From: Verrucomicrobiota bacterium
Lineage (GTDB): Bacteria > Verrucomicrobiota > Verrucomicrobiia > Verrucomicrobiales > V1-33
Assembly: GCA_003402705.1 (NCBI GenBank)
Contig: QQNF01000014.1
Span: 1-60,163 of the forward strand
Reading direction: 5' to 3'
Length of the DNA: 60,163 nt
Notes under the pieces: model-generated
What the model saw: the letters and a program-made list of their open reading frames with translations, nothing else
What the model was told of the DNA's origin: nothing
The model's database searches: none
Shown: positions 17,931 to 26,509 of the stretch, one piece after another
How the letters are laid out: each line of letters opens with the position of its first letter
Numbering within the stretch: the stretch's first letter is position 1
Position numbers and translations under genes: made by a program

Positions 17931-20918
17931 ATGTTCCACAATCTCGCCACATTGTTCCCGCTCCTTGCGCTCTCCGCCATCACCGCCACGGCCCAGGTCG
18001 CCCTGCCCGCCGGAGGGTTTTATACTGCTGATTTCAATACCCTGCCCTCGGCCAGTGTCTGGTGGACGGATGGCACGACTCTCCCGGGTTGGTATGCCGG
18101 CACCAACGGGACTGCGGTTGGGAGTAGGATTATGGTCAGTTCCGCAGGGGAATCCGCATCCGATTACCTCTACAGTTTCGCCGCCACCGGCACACCCGAG
18201 CGCGCCCTCGGTGCCGTTTCCTCAACGACGAACACCCTGTCTTTTGCCGTCCGGCTGGCCAACAGCTCCAGCACGATGCCAATCACCAGTCTCTCGGTCG
18301 GTTTCGCCTACGAAATCTGGCGCAAGGACCTCCTGACGGCACCCAACACGTCAGTGACCTTGACCTACCAGAAATTCGCGGCCCATACGGGCAACATTGG
18401 CACAGGCTCGTGGACGCCGGTGCCGGCGGCCAGTCTGGCGAACATGAGCGCGTTCCCCGGCGGGGCCAGCGGCGGCATCGCCTCGAATCCGCCTTCCACG
18501 CAGACCATGAATGCCGAAATCACCGGCTTGAGCATCGGCCTGAATGAGGAAATCTGGCTGCGCTGGACCATCACCAGGGCCGCCACGGCCGGCGGTTCGT
18601 GGGGCATCGGCATCGACGATCTGAGCGTGGTCCGGCGCGATGCGGGGACGGTGACGGCGTGGGGTGGCAACACCGCGGGTCAAACGAATGTGCCGGTAGG
18701 CTTGAGCGGAGTGAGGTCGATTGCGGCGGGTATTTATCACAGCTTGGCCTTGAAGAATGATGGCACGCTGGTGACGTGGGGGTATGGTATGTATGGCCAT
18801 CTAGCCGTGCCTTCCGGGTTGAGTGGGGTGACGGCCATTGCGGCGGGTTATGATCACAGCATGGCCTTGAAAAACGATGGCACGGTGGTGGCGTGGGGAG
18901 ACAATAGTTATGGTCGAACGACCGTGCCCGCCGGCTTGAGTGGGGTGACGGCCATTGCCACAGGCGAAGCTCACAGCATGGCCTTGAAGAGCGATGGTAC
19001 GGTGGTGCCGTGGGGACGGGACGACTATGGTCAAGCGACCGTGCCCGTCGGCTTGAGCGGGGTGAAGGCCATCGCGGCAGGCAACATCCACAGCGCGGCC
19101 TTGAAGAGCGACGGCACAGTGGTGGCGTGGGGAAACAACGACTATGATCAAACGAATGTTCCCGCCGGCTTGAGCGGGGTGACGGCTATCGCTGCGGGTT
19201 ATTATCACAATATGGCTTTGAAGAGCGATGGCACGCTAGTGATATGGGGACCCAACTGGTATGGTCAAACGACCGTGCCGGCTGGCTTGAGCGGGGTGAC
19301 GGCTATCGCTGCGAATGGCAATTACAGCGTGGCGCTGAAGAGCGATGGCACAGTAGTGGCGTGGGGAGACAATGTCACCGTGCCCGCCGGCTTGAGCGGA
19401 GTGACCGCCATTGCGGCGGGTGGCGCTCACACCCTGGCGCTCCTCGGCACGGCCCCCGCCATCATCACGCAACCCGTGAGCCAGTACGTGTTCATCGGCG
19501 CCAACGTGACGCTCACGGTCGTGGCGTCGGGCTCTCAGATTCCGACCTATCAATGGAAAAAGGACACGGTGGATATTCCCGGCGCGACCGGCGCGGGCTA
19601 CCACATCGCCTCGGTCCAGCCGTCGGACACTGGCAGCTACACCGTGGCGGTGACGAACCCGGCTGGCACGGTGACCAGTGACGCCGCGACGCTGACGGTG
19701 AACGGCCCGGTGGTGGCATGGGGAGGCAACGGCTTTGATCAAACGACCGTGCCCGCCGGTTTGAGCGGGGTGGCGGCCCTTGCGGCGGGTGGCAGTCACA
19801 GCGTGGCCCTGAAGGGCGACGGCACGGTGGTGGCATGGGGGGCAAGCTGGGCCGGTCAAGCGACCGTGCCCGCCGGCCTGAGCGGGGTGACGGCCATTGC
19901 GGCGGGTAGTAATCACAGCGTGGCCTTGAAGAGCGATGGCACGGTGGCAGCGTGGGGATACAACAACTATAGGCAAACAACCGTGCCCGCCGGCTTGAGC
20001 GGAGTGACGGCCATTGCAGCGGGCGGTGATTGCACCTTGGCCTTGAAGAGCAATGGCACGGTGGCGGTGTGGGGACGCAACGACTATGGTCAAACGACTG
20101 TGCCTGGCGGCTTGAGCGGGGTGACGGCCCTTGCGGCGGGTGCTTATCACAGCGTGGCCTTGAAGAGCGATGGCACGGTGGTGGCGTGGGGATACAACGG
20201 TTATGGTATTGCGACCGTGCCAGCCGGTTTGAGCGGGGTGACGGCCATTGCGGCGGGTGCGCTTCACACCGTGGCCTTGAAGAGCAACGGCACGGTGGTG
20301 GCATGGGGAGAGAACAGCACCGGTGGAACGACCGTGCCAACCGGCCTGAGCGGAGTGACGGCCATTACGGCGGGCAGCAGCTACAGTGTCGCCTTGAAGA
20401 GCGATGGCGCGGTGGTGGTGTGGGGGTACAACGACCAGATTCAAGGGCCCGCACCAGTCGGTTTGCCCGGGGTGACGGCCATTGCGGCGGGTGACAATCA
20501 CACCTTGGCGCTCGTCGGTCCTGCGGCGCCGCTGACGTTCACACTCACTTTTGCGTCGTGGCAGGCCAGCGAATTCACTCCCACGGAAGTGCCCGATCCG
20601 GATATCAGCGGCCCGGATGCCGATCCCGACATGGACGGCCTGAAGAATATCATCGAGTTCGCCTTCGGACTGAATCCGAAATCCGGCGTGTCCCTGCAGG
20701 TCCCGCAAGCGCAGCGAATCGGGGTTGATTTCGGCGTCACTTTCACCGAGCCCGCGCGCATCACCGGCCTCACCTACGGTGCGGAGTGGAGCACGACGAT
20801 GACCGCTGGCAGTTGGCTGTCGATGACAGACACGGGCAGTGGTGGCACTCACACCTTCAGCGTGCCCACCAGCAGCCACAGCGAGATGTTCATGCGTCTG
20901 AAAGTCACCGGTCCATAA
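17931..20918 (+). CDS. Secreted double RCC1-type beta-propeller protein with Ig-like linker
   Basis: A 995-residue exported protein: signal peptide (FHNLATLFPLLALSAITATA), an N-terminal jelly-roll-like region (~25-235), seven RCC1-like repeats (~241-506), one Ig-like domain (~507-593) and seven more RCC1-like repeats (~594-862). The C-terminal module contains DPDMDGLKNIIEFAFGLNP. The 39-residue repeats follow the pattern WG-x6-TVPAGLSGVTAIAAG-x3-HSxALKSDGT. Seven short repeats normally close one propeller, so two complete propellers are predicted. ATG 17931 is chosen over 17724 because it starts the signal peptide. Use of TTG, GCG and GTG codons and a reversed base skew differ from neighbours and suggest acquisition. 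Ligand unknown. Confidence 0.85.
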   Translation: MFHNLATLFPLLALSAITATAQVALPAGGFYTADFNTLPSASVWWTDGTTLPGWYAGTNGTAVGSRIMVSSAGESASDYLYSFAATGTPERALGAVSSTTNTLSFAVRLANSSSTMPITSLSVGFAYEIWRKDLLTAPNTSVTLTYQKFAAHTGNIGTGSWTPVPAASLANMSAFPGGASGGIASNPPSTQTMNAEITGLSIGLNEEIWLRWTITRAATAGGSWGIGIDDLSVVRRDAGTVTAWGGNTAGQTNVPVGLSGVRSIAAGIYHSLALKNDGTLVTWGYGMYGHLAVPSGLSGVTAIAAGYDHSMALKNDGTVVAWGDNSYGRTTVPAGLSGVTAIATGEAHSMALKSDGTVVPWGRDDYGQATVPVGLSGVKAIAAGNIHSAALKSDGTVVAWGNNDYDQTNVPAGLSGVTAIAAGYYHNMALKSDGTLVIWGPNWYGQTTVPAGLSGVTAIAANGNYSVALKSDGTVVAWGDNVTVPAGLSGVTAIAAGGAHTLALLGTAPAIITQPVSQYVFIGANVTLTVVASGSQIPTYQWKKDTVDIPGATGAGYHIASVQPSDTGSYTVAVTNPAGTVTSDAATLTVNGPVVAWGGNGFDQTTVPAGLSGVAALAAGGSHSVALKGDGTVVAWGASWAGQATVPAGLSGVTAIAAGSNHSVALKSDGTVAAWGYNNYRQTTVPAGLSGVTAIAAGGDCTLALKSNGTVAVWGRNDYGQTTVPGGLSGVTALAAGAYHSVALKSDGTVVAWGYNGYGIATVPAGLSGVTAIAAGALHTVALKSNGTVVAWGENSTGGTTVPTGLSGVTAITAGSSYSVALKSDGAVVVWGYNDQIQGPAPVGLPGVTAIAAGDNHTLALVGPAAPLTFTLTFASWQASEFTPTEVPDPDISGPDADPDMDGLKNIIEFAFGLNPKSGVSLQVPQAQRIGVDFGVTFTEPARITGLTYGAEWSTTMTAGSWLSMTDTGSGGTHTFSVPTSSHSEMFMRLKVTGP
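18651..19448 (+). repeat. Intragenic tandem repeat, seven 117-bp RCC1 units (tract 1)
   Basis: Units start at 18651 and every 117 bp to the seventh at 19353. The core CGGCTTGAGCGGGGTGACG recurs almost unchanged between units. The last unit is shortened at its loop. Coding, in frame. Confidence 0.92.
19710..20518 (+). repeat. Intragenic tandem repeat, seven 117-bp RCC1 units (tract 2)
   Basis: The same unit resumes at 19710 after the Ig-like domain and keeps a strict 117-bp period to the seventh unit at 20412. Sequence identity between tracts is high, which points to recent unit duplication or gene conversion. Confidence 0.92.
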
Positions 20919-20977
20919 CACTCCGAGTCCCGGACAAGTCGACAGGCCTCTTCGCAGTCCCTCGCAGTGATACAACC

Positions 20978-21247
20978 GCCAGGCGGGCCGGAAGGGTGAG
21001 CGACCCCGGCGATTACCGGTGGTGCGGATATGCTGAAACGATAGCCGGGAAGTTGCTAGCGGCGGAGGACTTCGTGACCTTGACCGGATGGACCGCTGAA
21101 CGGGTTCACGGCCGGGCGCTGGGTGCGCCTGCTCCGGTGGAAACCGATCGTCAGCGGCGCCTGAGGGAACTTCAGGCCCTGGTGCGGTACCGCCGATTGC
21201 TGGGGTTGCGGGCCGACCGCGAGTTGATGAGGATGGACGGGTGTTGA
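20978..21247 (+). pseudogene. C-terminal remnant of a REP-associated tyrosine transposase (Y1/HUH family)
   Basis: The frame reads ARRAGRVSDPGDYRWCGYAE and continues to a stop at 21247. The 'RAGxVxDPxDYRWxxY' segment is the conserved region just after the catalytic tyrosine in REP-associated (IS200-like) transposases. The HUH motif and tyrosine that should precede it are missing: sequence upstream is the end of the propeller gene. This is therefore a decayed fragment. Its base skew matches the propeller gene, not the chromosome. Confidence 0.6.
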
Positions 21248-21391
21248 ATCGGAGCGGCTACCGGTTCATCGACGGGACAAGCTCAGCGATAGACCTGCTG
21301 AACTTGGCGCCATGCAGGCCCGACACCCTAGCCGCATCCATTCCCCTGCCATTTCCCCTCTATCACCCTCCGCCGTCGCCACTCGAACCCC

Positions 21392-21428
21392 AAAAAAAAC
21401 AGGCGGGCCCCGTCGCCGGAGCCCGCCT
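21392..21428 (-). terminator. Intrinsic terminator after sucC
   Basis: Stem AGGCGGGC (21401-21408) pairs with GCCCGCCT (21421-21428). On the minus strand it is followed by an eight-base T run (the A tract at 21392-21399). It lies 36 bp after the sucC stop. Confidence 0.88.
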
Positions 21429-21464
21429 CGATTGATTCTTGCGCCCTGTCGGCACCGCTTCAGC

Positions 21465-22649
21465 TCAAGCCGCCTTGGCCGCCGCCACCACCTTCATCGC
21501 CGCGTCCGTCAGGTCGGTCGCCGCCGTCAGCTTCAGCCCGCTCGAACCGAGCATCTCCCGACCCTGCTCAACATTCGTACCCTCAAGCCGCACCACGAGC
21601 GGCACTTCCAGCTTCATCTCCCGCGCCGCATTGATGATGCCTTGGGCAATCACGTCGCAGCGCATGATGCCGCCAAAGATATTCACCAGAATCGCCTTCA
21701 CCTTCGGGTCGGAAAGCAGAATCCGGAATGCCTGCTTCACTTGCTCCTCGTTCGCACCACCACCCACATCGAGGAAGTTCGCCGGTTCACCCCCGTGCAG
21801 CTTGATGATGTCCATCGTCGCCATCGCGAGACCCGCCCCGTTCACCATGCAGGCAATGTCCCCATCCAGCCCGATGTAATTGAGATTGAACGCGCTCGCA
21901 TCCACTTCGCGAGGATCTTCCTCCGTCGTGTCGCGCATCGCCGCCACCGCCTTCTGACGGTACAGCGCATTGTCGTCAAAATTGAACTTGGCATCCAGCG
22001 CCAGAATCTGACCATCCGTCGTCTCCACCAGCGGATTCACCTCGACCATCGAGCAATCGCTCTCAATGAACAGCCGGTACAGCGCCGTCAGCAGCTTCTC
22101 GAACGCCCGCAGCTTGTCGCTTCCCAGCCCGATCTGACGCGCAATCTTGCGGCACTGATAGGATTGAATCCCCAGGGCCGGGTGCACATACGTCCGGATG
22201 ATCGCGTCCGGATGGTTCTCCGCAACTTCCTCAATGTTCACACCACCTTCAGCACTCGCCACAATCACCGGGCAGCGCTCCGCGCGATCGAGCAGAATCG
22301 CCAGATAATACTCCTTCTTGATGTCCACCGACTGCGCGACCAGCACCTTGCTCACCAGCTTGCCTTCCGGACCAGTCTGATGCGTCTCAAGCACCTGTCC
22401 GAGCATCTGCCCAGCAATCTCCGCAGCCTTGGCCGGCGTCTCCGCAAGGTGCACCCCCCCTTTGAATCCGTTCTTGAACGTCCCCTTCCCGCGGCCACCC
22501 GCATGGATCTGCGCCTTCACGACAATGCCCGCGCCAAGCTTCTCCGCCGCCTCCTGCGCTTCCGCGGCCGTGGAGGCCACGAAACCTCCGGGAGTGGGGA
22601 CACCGAATTTGAGGAAGAGTTCCTTGGCCTGATATTCGTGGATGTTCAT
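21465..22649 (-). CDS. sucC: Succinyl-CoA synthetase (ADP-forming) beta subunit
   Basis: TCA-cycle enzyme subunit, 394 residues, the normal length. The N-terminal ATP-grasp domain begins [12 protein letters not shown] with [26 protein letters not shown] carries metal ligands; the C-terminal CoA-ligase domain has [25 protein letters not shown] and [10 protein letters not shown]. The ATG at 22649 is fixed by the conserved N-terminus. The alpha subunit gene sucD, usually directly downstream, is absent: a terminator follows and the next sequence is the transposase remnant. It is preceded by corA on the same strand with a 109-bp gap. Confidence 0.97.
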   Translation of the reverse strand: MNIHEYQAKELFLKFGVPTPGGFVASTAAEAQEAAEKLGAGIVVKAQIHAGGRGKGTFKNGFKGGVHLAETPAKAAEIAGQMLGQVLETHQTGPEGKLVSKVLVAQSVDIKKEYYLAILLDRAERCPVIVASAEGGVNIEEVAENHPDAIIRTYVHPALGIQSYQCRKIARQIGLGSDKLRAFEKLLTALYRLFIESDCSMVEVNPLVETTDGQILALDAKFNFDDNALYRQKAVAAMRDTTEEDPREVDASAFNLNYIGLDGDIACMVNGAGLAMATMDIIKLHGGEPANFLDVGGGANEEQVKQAFRILLSDPKVKAILVNIFGGIMRCDVIAQGIINAAREMKLEVPLVVRLEGTNVEQGREMLGSSGLKLTAATDLTDAAMKVVAAAKAA

Positions 22650-22758
22650 AGAATGTTGGGGAAAATGACGGAGCGCCGCGCGCACCTCAGCCTTAGTGAA
22701 CCGTCCGAAGCCGTCAAGCGGCCCCATCCCCTCTCTGCACGCTCCCCACCCGGCCGCC

Positions 22759-23868
22759 TCAAAGCCACTTCCGCCGCCGAAAATACCACAGCAGCAGGAA
22801 CGTGATCACCACAAACAACCCCCACACCAGCCCATAACCCCACCGCCAGTGCAACTCCGGCTGGTAATCAAAATTCATCCCGTACACCCCGGCCACAAAC
22901 GTCAGCGGCAGAAACACCGTGCTGATCGCCGTCAGCACCTTCATCACTTCGTTCATCCGCTGGCTCAGCACCGCATGATGAAACTCCCGGATCGACGTCA
23001 CCGACTCCCTCAAGTGATCCGCCGTCTCGATCGCATGCCACGCATGATCGTAAAAATCCCGCAGAAACGGCGTGATACTCCTCGTCAGCAACTCGCTGTC
23101 ACTGTGCTGCAGCGCCGTCGCCACCTCCCGCATCGGCCGCACCACCCGGTACAGAAAATTCGTCCGCGCCCGGATCGCATGAATCTCCCCAAGATCAATG
23201 TCCGCCCCAGGCAGGGTCAGCTCTTCATCCATTTCCGCAACCTCTTCCTCCAGCGCATCCAGCGCCACCAGATAGTGATCCAGCAACGCATCCAACAACG
23301 CCCAAAGCAGATAATCCGGCCCCTGACTCCGCAATCGTCCCTTCCCATCCCGCAGCCGCTTCAGCACCGGCGCAAATACAGGACTCGGCGCCTCATGAAA
23401 CGTTAGCAACACCCGGTCCGTCAGCACCGCCGAAAAATGCTGCACGTCAAAATCATCCTCGCAATCATCCGGCGTCAGCGTCAGCTGCCGCGCCGCCACG
23501 TAAAGATAACTCCCGAAGTCCTCGACCTTCGGCGGCTGATTCGTGTTCACAATATCATCCTGCACCAGCGGGTGAACCCCGTACGCCTCCAGCAATGACC
23601 CGATCCGGTCCACATCATGCAGCCCCGTCACCATGATCCACGTCGGACTGTCGCGCCCCTCGAAATCCACACACTGCCCCGCCGTCTCCGCACGCAGCTC
23701 CCGAAACTCTCCCGCCGAATAATCCATCACCCGGAACGTCACCTCGCTCACCCGCTGCTCCCCCACATGAATCCTCTCGCCCGGCGACAACCCAGGCGGT
23801 CGGGGATCGCGCCTCCGCAACCGGGGTGAACGCGGCGGAAGTTCATTCGAGCTGGGAACCGTTACCAT
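22759..23868 (-). CDS. corA: CorA-type magnesium/cobalt transporter
   Basis: A 369-residue pentameric divalent-cation channel. The long N-terminal cytoplasmic funnel (~1-300) includes [19 protein letters not shown] and the coiled stalk. Two C-terminal transmembrane helices follow, the first ending in the diagnostic YGMNF selectivity motif (~329), the second [17 protein letters not shown] basic tail RRRK ends the protein. It is 49 bp after the DUF4380 lipoprotein gene, possibly co-transcribed. Confidence 0.95.
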   Translation of the reverse strand: MVTVPSSNELPPRSPRLRRRDPRPPGLSPGERIHVGEQRVSEVTFRVMDYSAGEFRELRAETAGQCVDFEGRDSPTWIMVTGLHDVDRIGSLLEAYGVHPLVQDDIVNTNQPPKVEDFGSYLYVAARQLTLTPDDCEDDFDVQHFSAVLTDRVLLTFHEAPSPVFAPVLKRLRDGKGRLRSQGPDYLLWALLDALLDHYLVALDALEEEVAEMDEELTLPGADIDLGEIHAIRARTNFLYRVVRPMREVATALQHSDSELLTRSITPFLRDFYDHAWHAIETADHLRESVTSIREFHHAVLSQRMNEVMKVLTAISTVFLPLTFVAGVYGMNFDYQPELHWRWGYGLVWGLFVVITFLLLWYFRRRKWL

Positions 23869-23917
23869 GATTCCCTAAATTGCCCCGCGCCCAGCCTCCA
23901 CGCAACAGTCCAGCGCT

Positions 23918-24895
23918 TCAGGGCAATCGCGCCGCCGCCGCCGCTTCCTCCTCCGCTCCCCGCCCCGCATCACGCGTCACCAGCGTGTACCGGTTCACCG
24001 CCTCGCAGCTCCCGCCTAGCTTCAGCACCGCCATCGGTCCCAGCGTCTCCAGCTCGACATACGCCCTCTCCCCGCCGTTCGTATAAATCTGCGTGCTGCT
24101 CCCCTTGTCAGGATAATTTCCAGTCGGCCGCTCGCAATCAATCCGCAGCACATGCCGCTCGCCCACCCACACCAGCCGCGTCCCATCCAGCCCGATCTTC
24201 GCCGACCGCTCCCGATCCCGCTTCCACCGCACCAATCCCCCCTCGCTCTCCACCCCGGCCACCCCCTCAGACAAAGGCACCCACCCACCTTCCATCCCGC
24301 TGCCCGCAGGCACCGGCGCACACATCGCCTCCGGATCCCTCAACTGCGTCACCACCCACGGACTCACCGCCACCGGATCTCCTGACACTTTCTGATACAC
24401 CGTCCGCACCCGCATCTCAGGCATCCCCGCCACTAGCGTGATCTCCCTACGGCAACGCAACCCCGTCGCCCCATCCACCGCCGAGGACAATACCAGGGTC
24501 TCCCCATCAATCACCGCCGCCATCGCCGATTGATCAAACAACACCGGCGGCGGCCACGCCCTCGGCCAGTGCAGCGGCCACGCTTCCTGCGGCGCAGGCC
24601 ACGTCTTGTCACCGCCGAAATTCCGCCACTCCCCTCCCCCCGGATCCACCGGCTGCCCGTGCAACGCCGCATCGTGCCAGAAAGGTCCATCCATCTCCCC
24701 AGCCATCCGGAATTCCATGATCCTCCCAATCGATGGTACCACTACCACCTCCACTATCCCATTCGCCACCACCAGCGCATCCGTCCAACCCTCCCACGGA
24801 CGCGCCGTCACCGTCACCGCAGGCACCACCGCCTTCGGAGGCGGCGAACAGGCAGTCACCATCGCAATCGCGAGGAATGGGGGAATCCAGCGCAT
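23918..24895 (-). CDS. DUF4380-like lipoprotein
   Basis: A 325-residue protein with a lipoprotein signal peptide: MRWIPPFLAIAM then a lipobox VTAC with the cysteine near residue 16. The mature part starts with a Pro/Val linker and contains VVANGIVEVVVVPSIGRIMEF, GEWRNFGGDKTWPAPQ, and repeated beta-strand segments. This resembles DUF4380, a galactose-mutarotase-like fold. A role in sugar or polysaccharide handling at the membrane is possible but not shown. The ATG at 24895 is selected because it places the lipobox correctly. Confidence 0.7.
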   Translation of the reverse strand: MRWIPPFLAIAMVTACSPPPKAVVPAVTVTARPWEGWTDALVVANGIVEVVVVPSIGRIMEFRMAGEMDGPFWHDAALHGQPVDPGGGEWRNFGGDKTWPAPQEAWPLHWPRAWPPPVLFDQSAMAAVIDGETLVLSSAVDGATGLRCRREITLVAGMPEMRVRTVYQKVSGDPVAVSPWVVTQLRDPEAMCAPVPAGSGMEGGWVPLSEGVAGVESEGGLVRWKRDRERSAKIGLDGTRLVWVGERHVLRIDCERPTGNYPDKGSSTQIYTNGGERAYVELETLGPMAVLKLGGSCEAVNRYTLVTRDAGRGAEEEAAAAARLP

Positions 24896-24929
24896 CACCT
24901 GCCCCAATACACCACCTCTCTCCCTCAAG

Positions 24930-24962
24930 GGAATCACAATTAATATTAAATTAAACCCACAC
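24930..24962. promoter_or_regulatory. AT-rich divergent promoter region
   Basis: CAATTAATATTAAATTAAAC is one of the most AT-rich stretches of the window, between the divergent DUF4380 and di-haem oxidoreductase genes. It probably carries the promoter of the lipoprotein gene, of the oxidoreductase, or both. No confident -35/-10 pair is assigned. Confidence 0.35.
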
Positions 24963-25057
24963 AACCCCTCCCCCAGCCTTTTACCCTCCCGTTACAAATC
25001 ACCCAGTTCCCAACACAACAGCTTAACAGCACTCAGGCTCAATGAACGCAGAAAAAC

Positions 25058-25100
25058 AGGAGCAACCGCTTCTGACGCCAGAAGGGCTCCTCCGGTTTTT
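25058..25100 (+). promoter_or_regulatory. Terminator-like hairpin in the leader of the di-haem oxidoreductase gene
   Basis: Outer stem AGGAGC (25058-25063) with GCTCCT (25086-25091) and inner stem CTTCTG (25069-25074) with CAGAAG (25079-25084), then CCGG and five T residues. It points toward the oxidoreductase and lies 58 bp before its ATG. No plus-strand gene ends upstream, so it is not a normal 3' terminator. Attenuator or leader-RNA control is a reasonable inference. Confidence 0.5.
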
Positions 25101-25157
25101 CGAATCGCCAGCCGCCCCCCGGCGACCGGCCAACCTAGCAAAACAAAAACCAAAAAC

Positions 25158-26420
25158 ATGAAAACGACTGCCAGCACTTCCCTCCTCCTGCTGTCCGCAC
25201 TGGCCTTCAGTCAGGTCGTCGTCATCGCCCAATCCGGCCGCCCCGACGGGCGCCCCGACACCCGCATGCGGTCGCAACGAGGCATCGCCCCACCCCGGCC
25301 CGTCGCCCCGACACAACCCGGCCGCTCACGCTTCGGTGACCCTCTCCCAGGCCTCACCGCGGCCCAACTAGCCGACTTCGCCCAGGGCCGCGCCGAATTC
25401 GAAAACCGCGAGTCCCCGGACGGCGGCCTCGGCCCCGTCTTCAATAACAGTTCCTGCGTCGCCTGCCACGCCAGCGGTGCCACCGGCGGCGCCGGCCCCG
25501 TCACCGTCACCCGCTTCGGCCGCAACACCCCTCAAGGCTTCGACCCGCTAACCGAACTCGGCGGCCCGCTCCTCCAGATGACCGCCACCGACTTCACCGG
25601 CCAGGAAATCGTCCCCTTCAACGCCGACGTCGTCGCCCACCGCCAGTCCACCCCGCTCTTCGGTCTCGGCCTCATCGAAGCCATCCCGGACGCCACCATC
25701 ATCAGCAATGCCCAGCGTCTCGCCTCCGACGGGGTCCGCGGCAGATTCTCCGCCGTCCTCGATCCCGTCAGCAACCAACCCCGCGTCGGTCGCTTCGGCT
25801 GGAAGGCTCAACAAGCCACTCTCCTCGCCTTCGCCGCCGATGCCTATCTCAACGAAATGGGCGTCACCAGCCGCATCTTCCCAGTCGAAAACGCCCCGAA
25901 CGGCAACCCCGACCTCCTCGCCGCTCTCGACCACGTCGCCGACCCCGAAGACACCGTCGACCCAGCCACCGGCAAAGGCGACATCGACGCCTCCGCCGAC
26001 TTCATGCAGCTGCTCGCCCCGCCACCTCCCCTCCCGCTCACCGCAGGAGCCGCCGCCGGGAGCCGCATCTTCAATCAGATAGGCTGCGCCGTCTGCCACC
26101 TCCCCTCGATGACCACCGGCGTCAGCACCATCGCCGCCCTCAGCCTCAAACCCGTCCCGCTCTACTCGGACTTACTGCTCCACGACATGGGCGAACTCGG
26201 TGACGGCATCCCCGACGGCACCGCCGGCCCGCGCGACATGCGCACCGCTCCTCTCTGGGGCCTGCGCGTCAGCGCTCCCTACCTGCACGACGGCCGCGCC
26301 GCCACCGTCGACGCCGCCATCAAAGCCCACGACGGCGAAGCCAGAAACGCACGCGACCGCTATCTGCGTCTCCGCGCCATGGAACAACGCCAGCTCGCCG
26401 AGTTCCTCAACTCCCTGTAG
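25158..26420 (+). CDS. Di-haem c-type oxidoreductase (DHOR family)
   Basis: A 420-residue periplasmic protein with an N-terminal signal (KTTASTSLLLLSALAFSQVVV), a disordered Arg/Pro-rich stretch and two c-type haem sites, CVACH (~99) and CAVCH (~310). Motifs PLFGLGLIEAIPD, GRFGWKAQQATLL and the C-terminal DMGELGDGIPDG...TAPLWGLR...YLHDGRAATVDAAI match the DHOR (thiol-oxidoreductase/peroxidase-like) family. It presumably transfers electrons in the periplasm; the substrate is unknown. The ATG at 25158 starts the signal peptide. Confidence 0.9.
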   Translation: MKTTASTSLLLLSALAFSQVVVIAQSGRPDGRPDTRMRSQRGIAPPRPVAPTQPGRSRFGDPLPGLTAAQLADFAQGRAEFENRESPDGGLGPVFNNSSCVACHASGATGGAGPVTVTRFGRNTPQGFDPLTELGGPLLQMTATDFTGQEIVPFNADVVAHRQSTPLFGLGLIEAIPDATIISNAQRLASDGVRGRFSAVLDPVSNQPRVGRFGWKAQQATLLAFAADAYLNEMGVTSRIFPVENAPNGNPDLLAALDHVADPEDTVDPATGKGDIDASADFMQLLAPPPPLPLTAGAAAGSRIFNQIGCAVCHLPSMTTGVSTIAALSLKPVPLYSDLLLHDMGELGDGIPDGTAGPRDMRTAPLWGLRVSAPYLHDGRAATVDAAIKAHDGEARNARDRYLRLRAMEQRQLAEFLNSL

Positions 26421-26461
26421 CCGTTCGCCCCGCCCCGGGGCACTCTGATCCGATCGCACGT

Positions 26462-26492
26462 CCGGCCCTGTTGCCCTCCGCAGCAGGGCCGG
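26462..26492 (+). terminator. Probable terminator after the di-haem oxidoreductase gene
   Basis: A perfect 9-bp stem CCGGCCCTG (26462-26470) with CAGGGCCGG (26484-26492). The following tract (CGCGCGTTCCTTCTT) is only moderately T-rich. It lies 41 bp after the stop. Confidence 0.55.
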
Positions 26493-26509
26493 CGCGCGTT
26501 CCTTCTTCA

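Noticed and set aside
18651..20518. Regular repeats resembling a CRISPR array
   Set aside because: Period 117 bp, in frame, encoding RCC1-like blades; no short repeat/unique spacer structure and no cas genes.
17114..21464. Integrative element with attL at tRNA-Leu
   Set aside because: No integrase and no duplicate of the tRNA 3' end found; kept only as a possibility in the findings.
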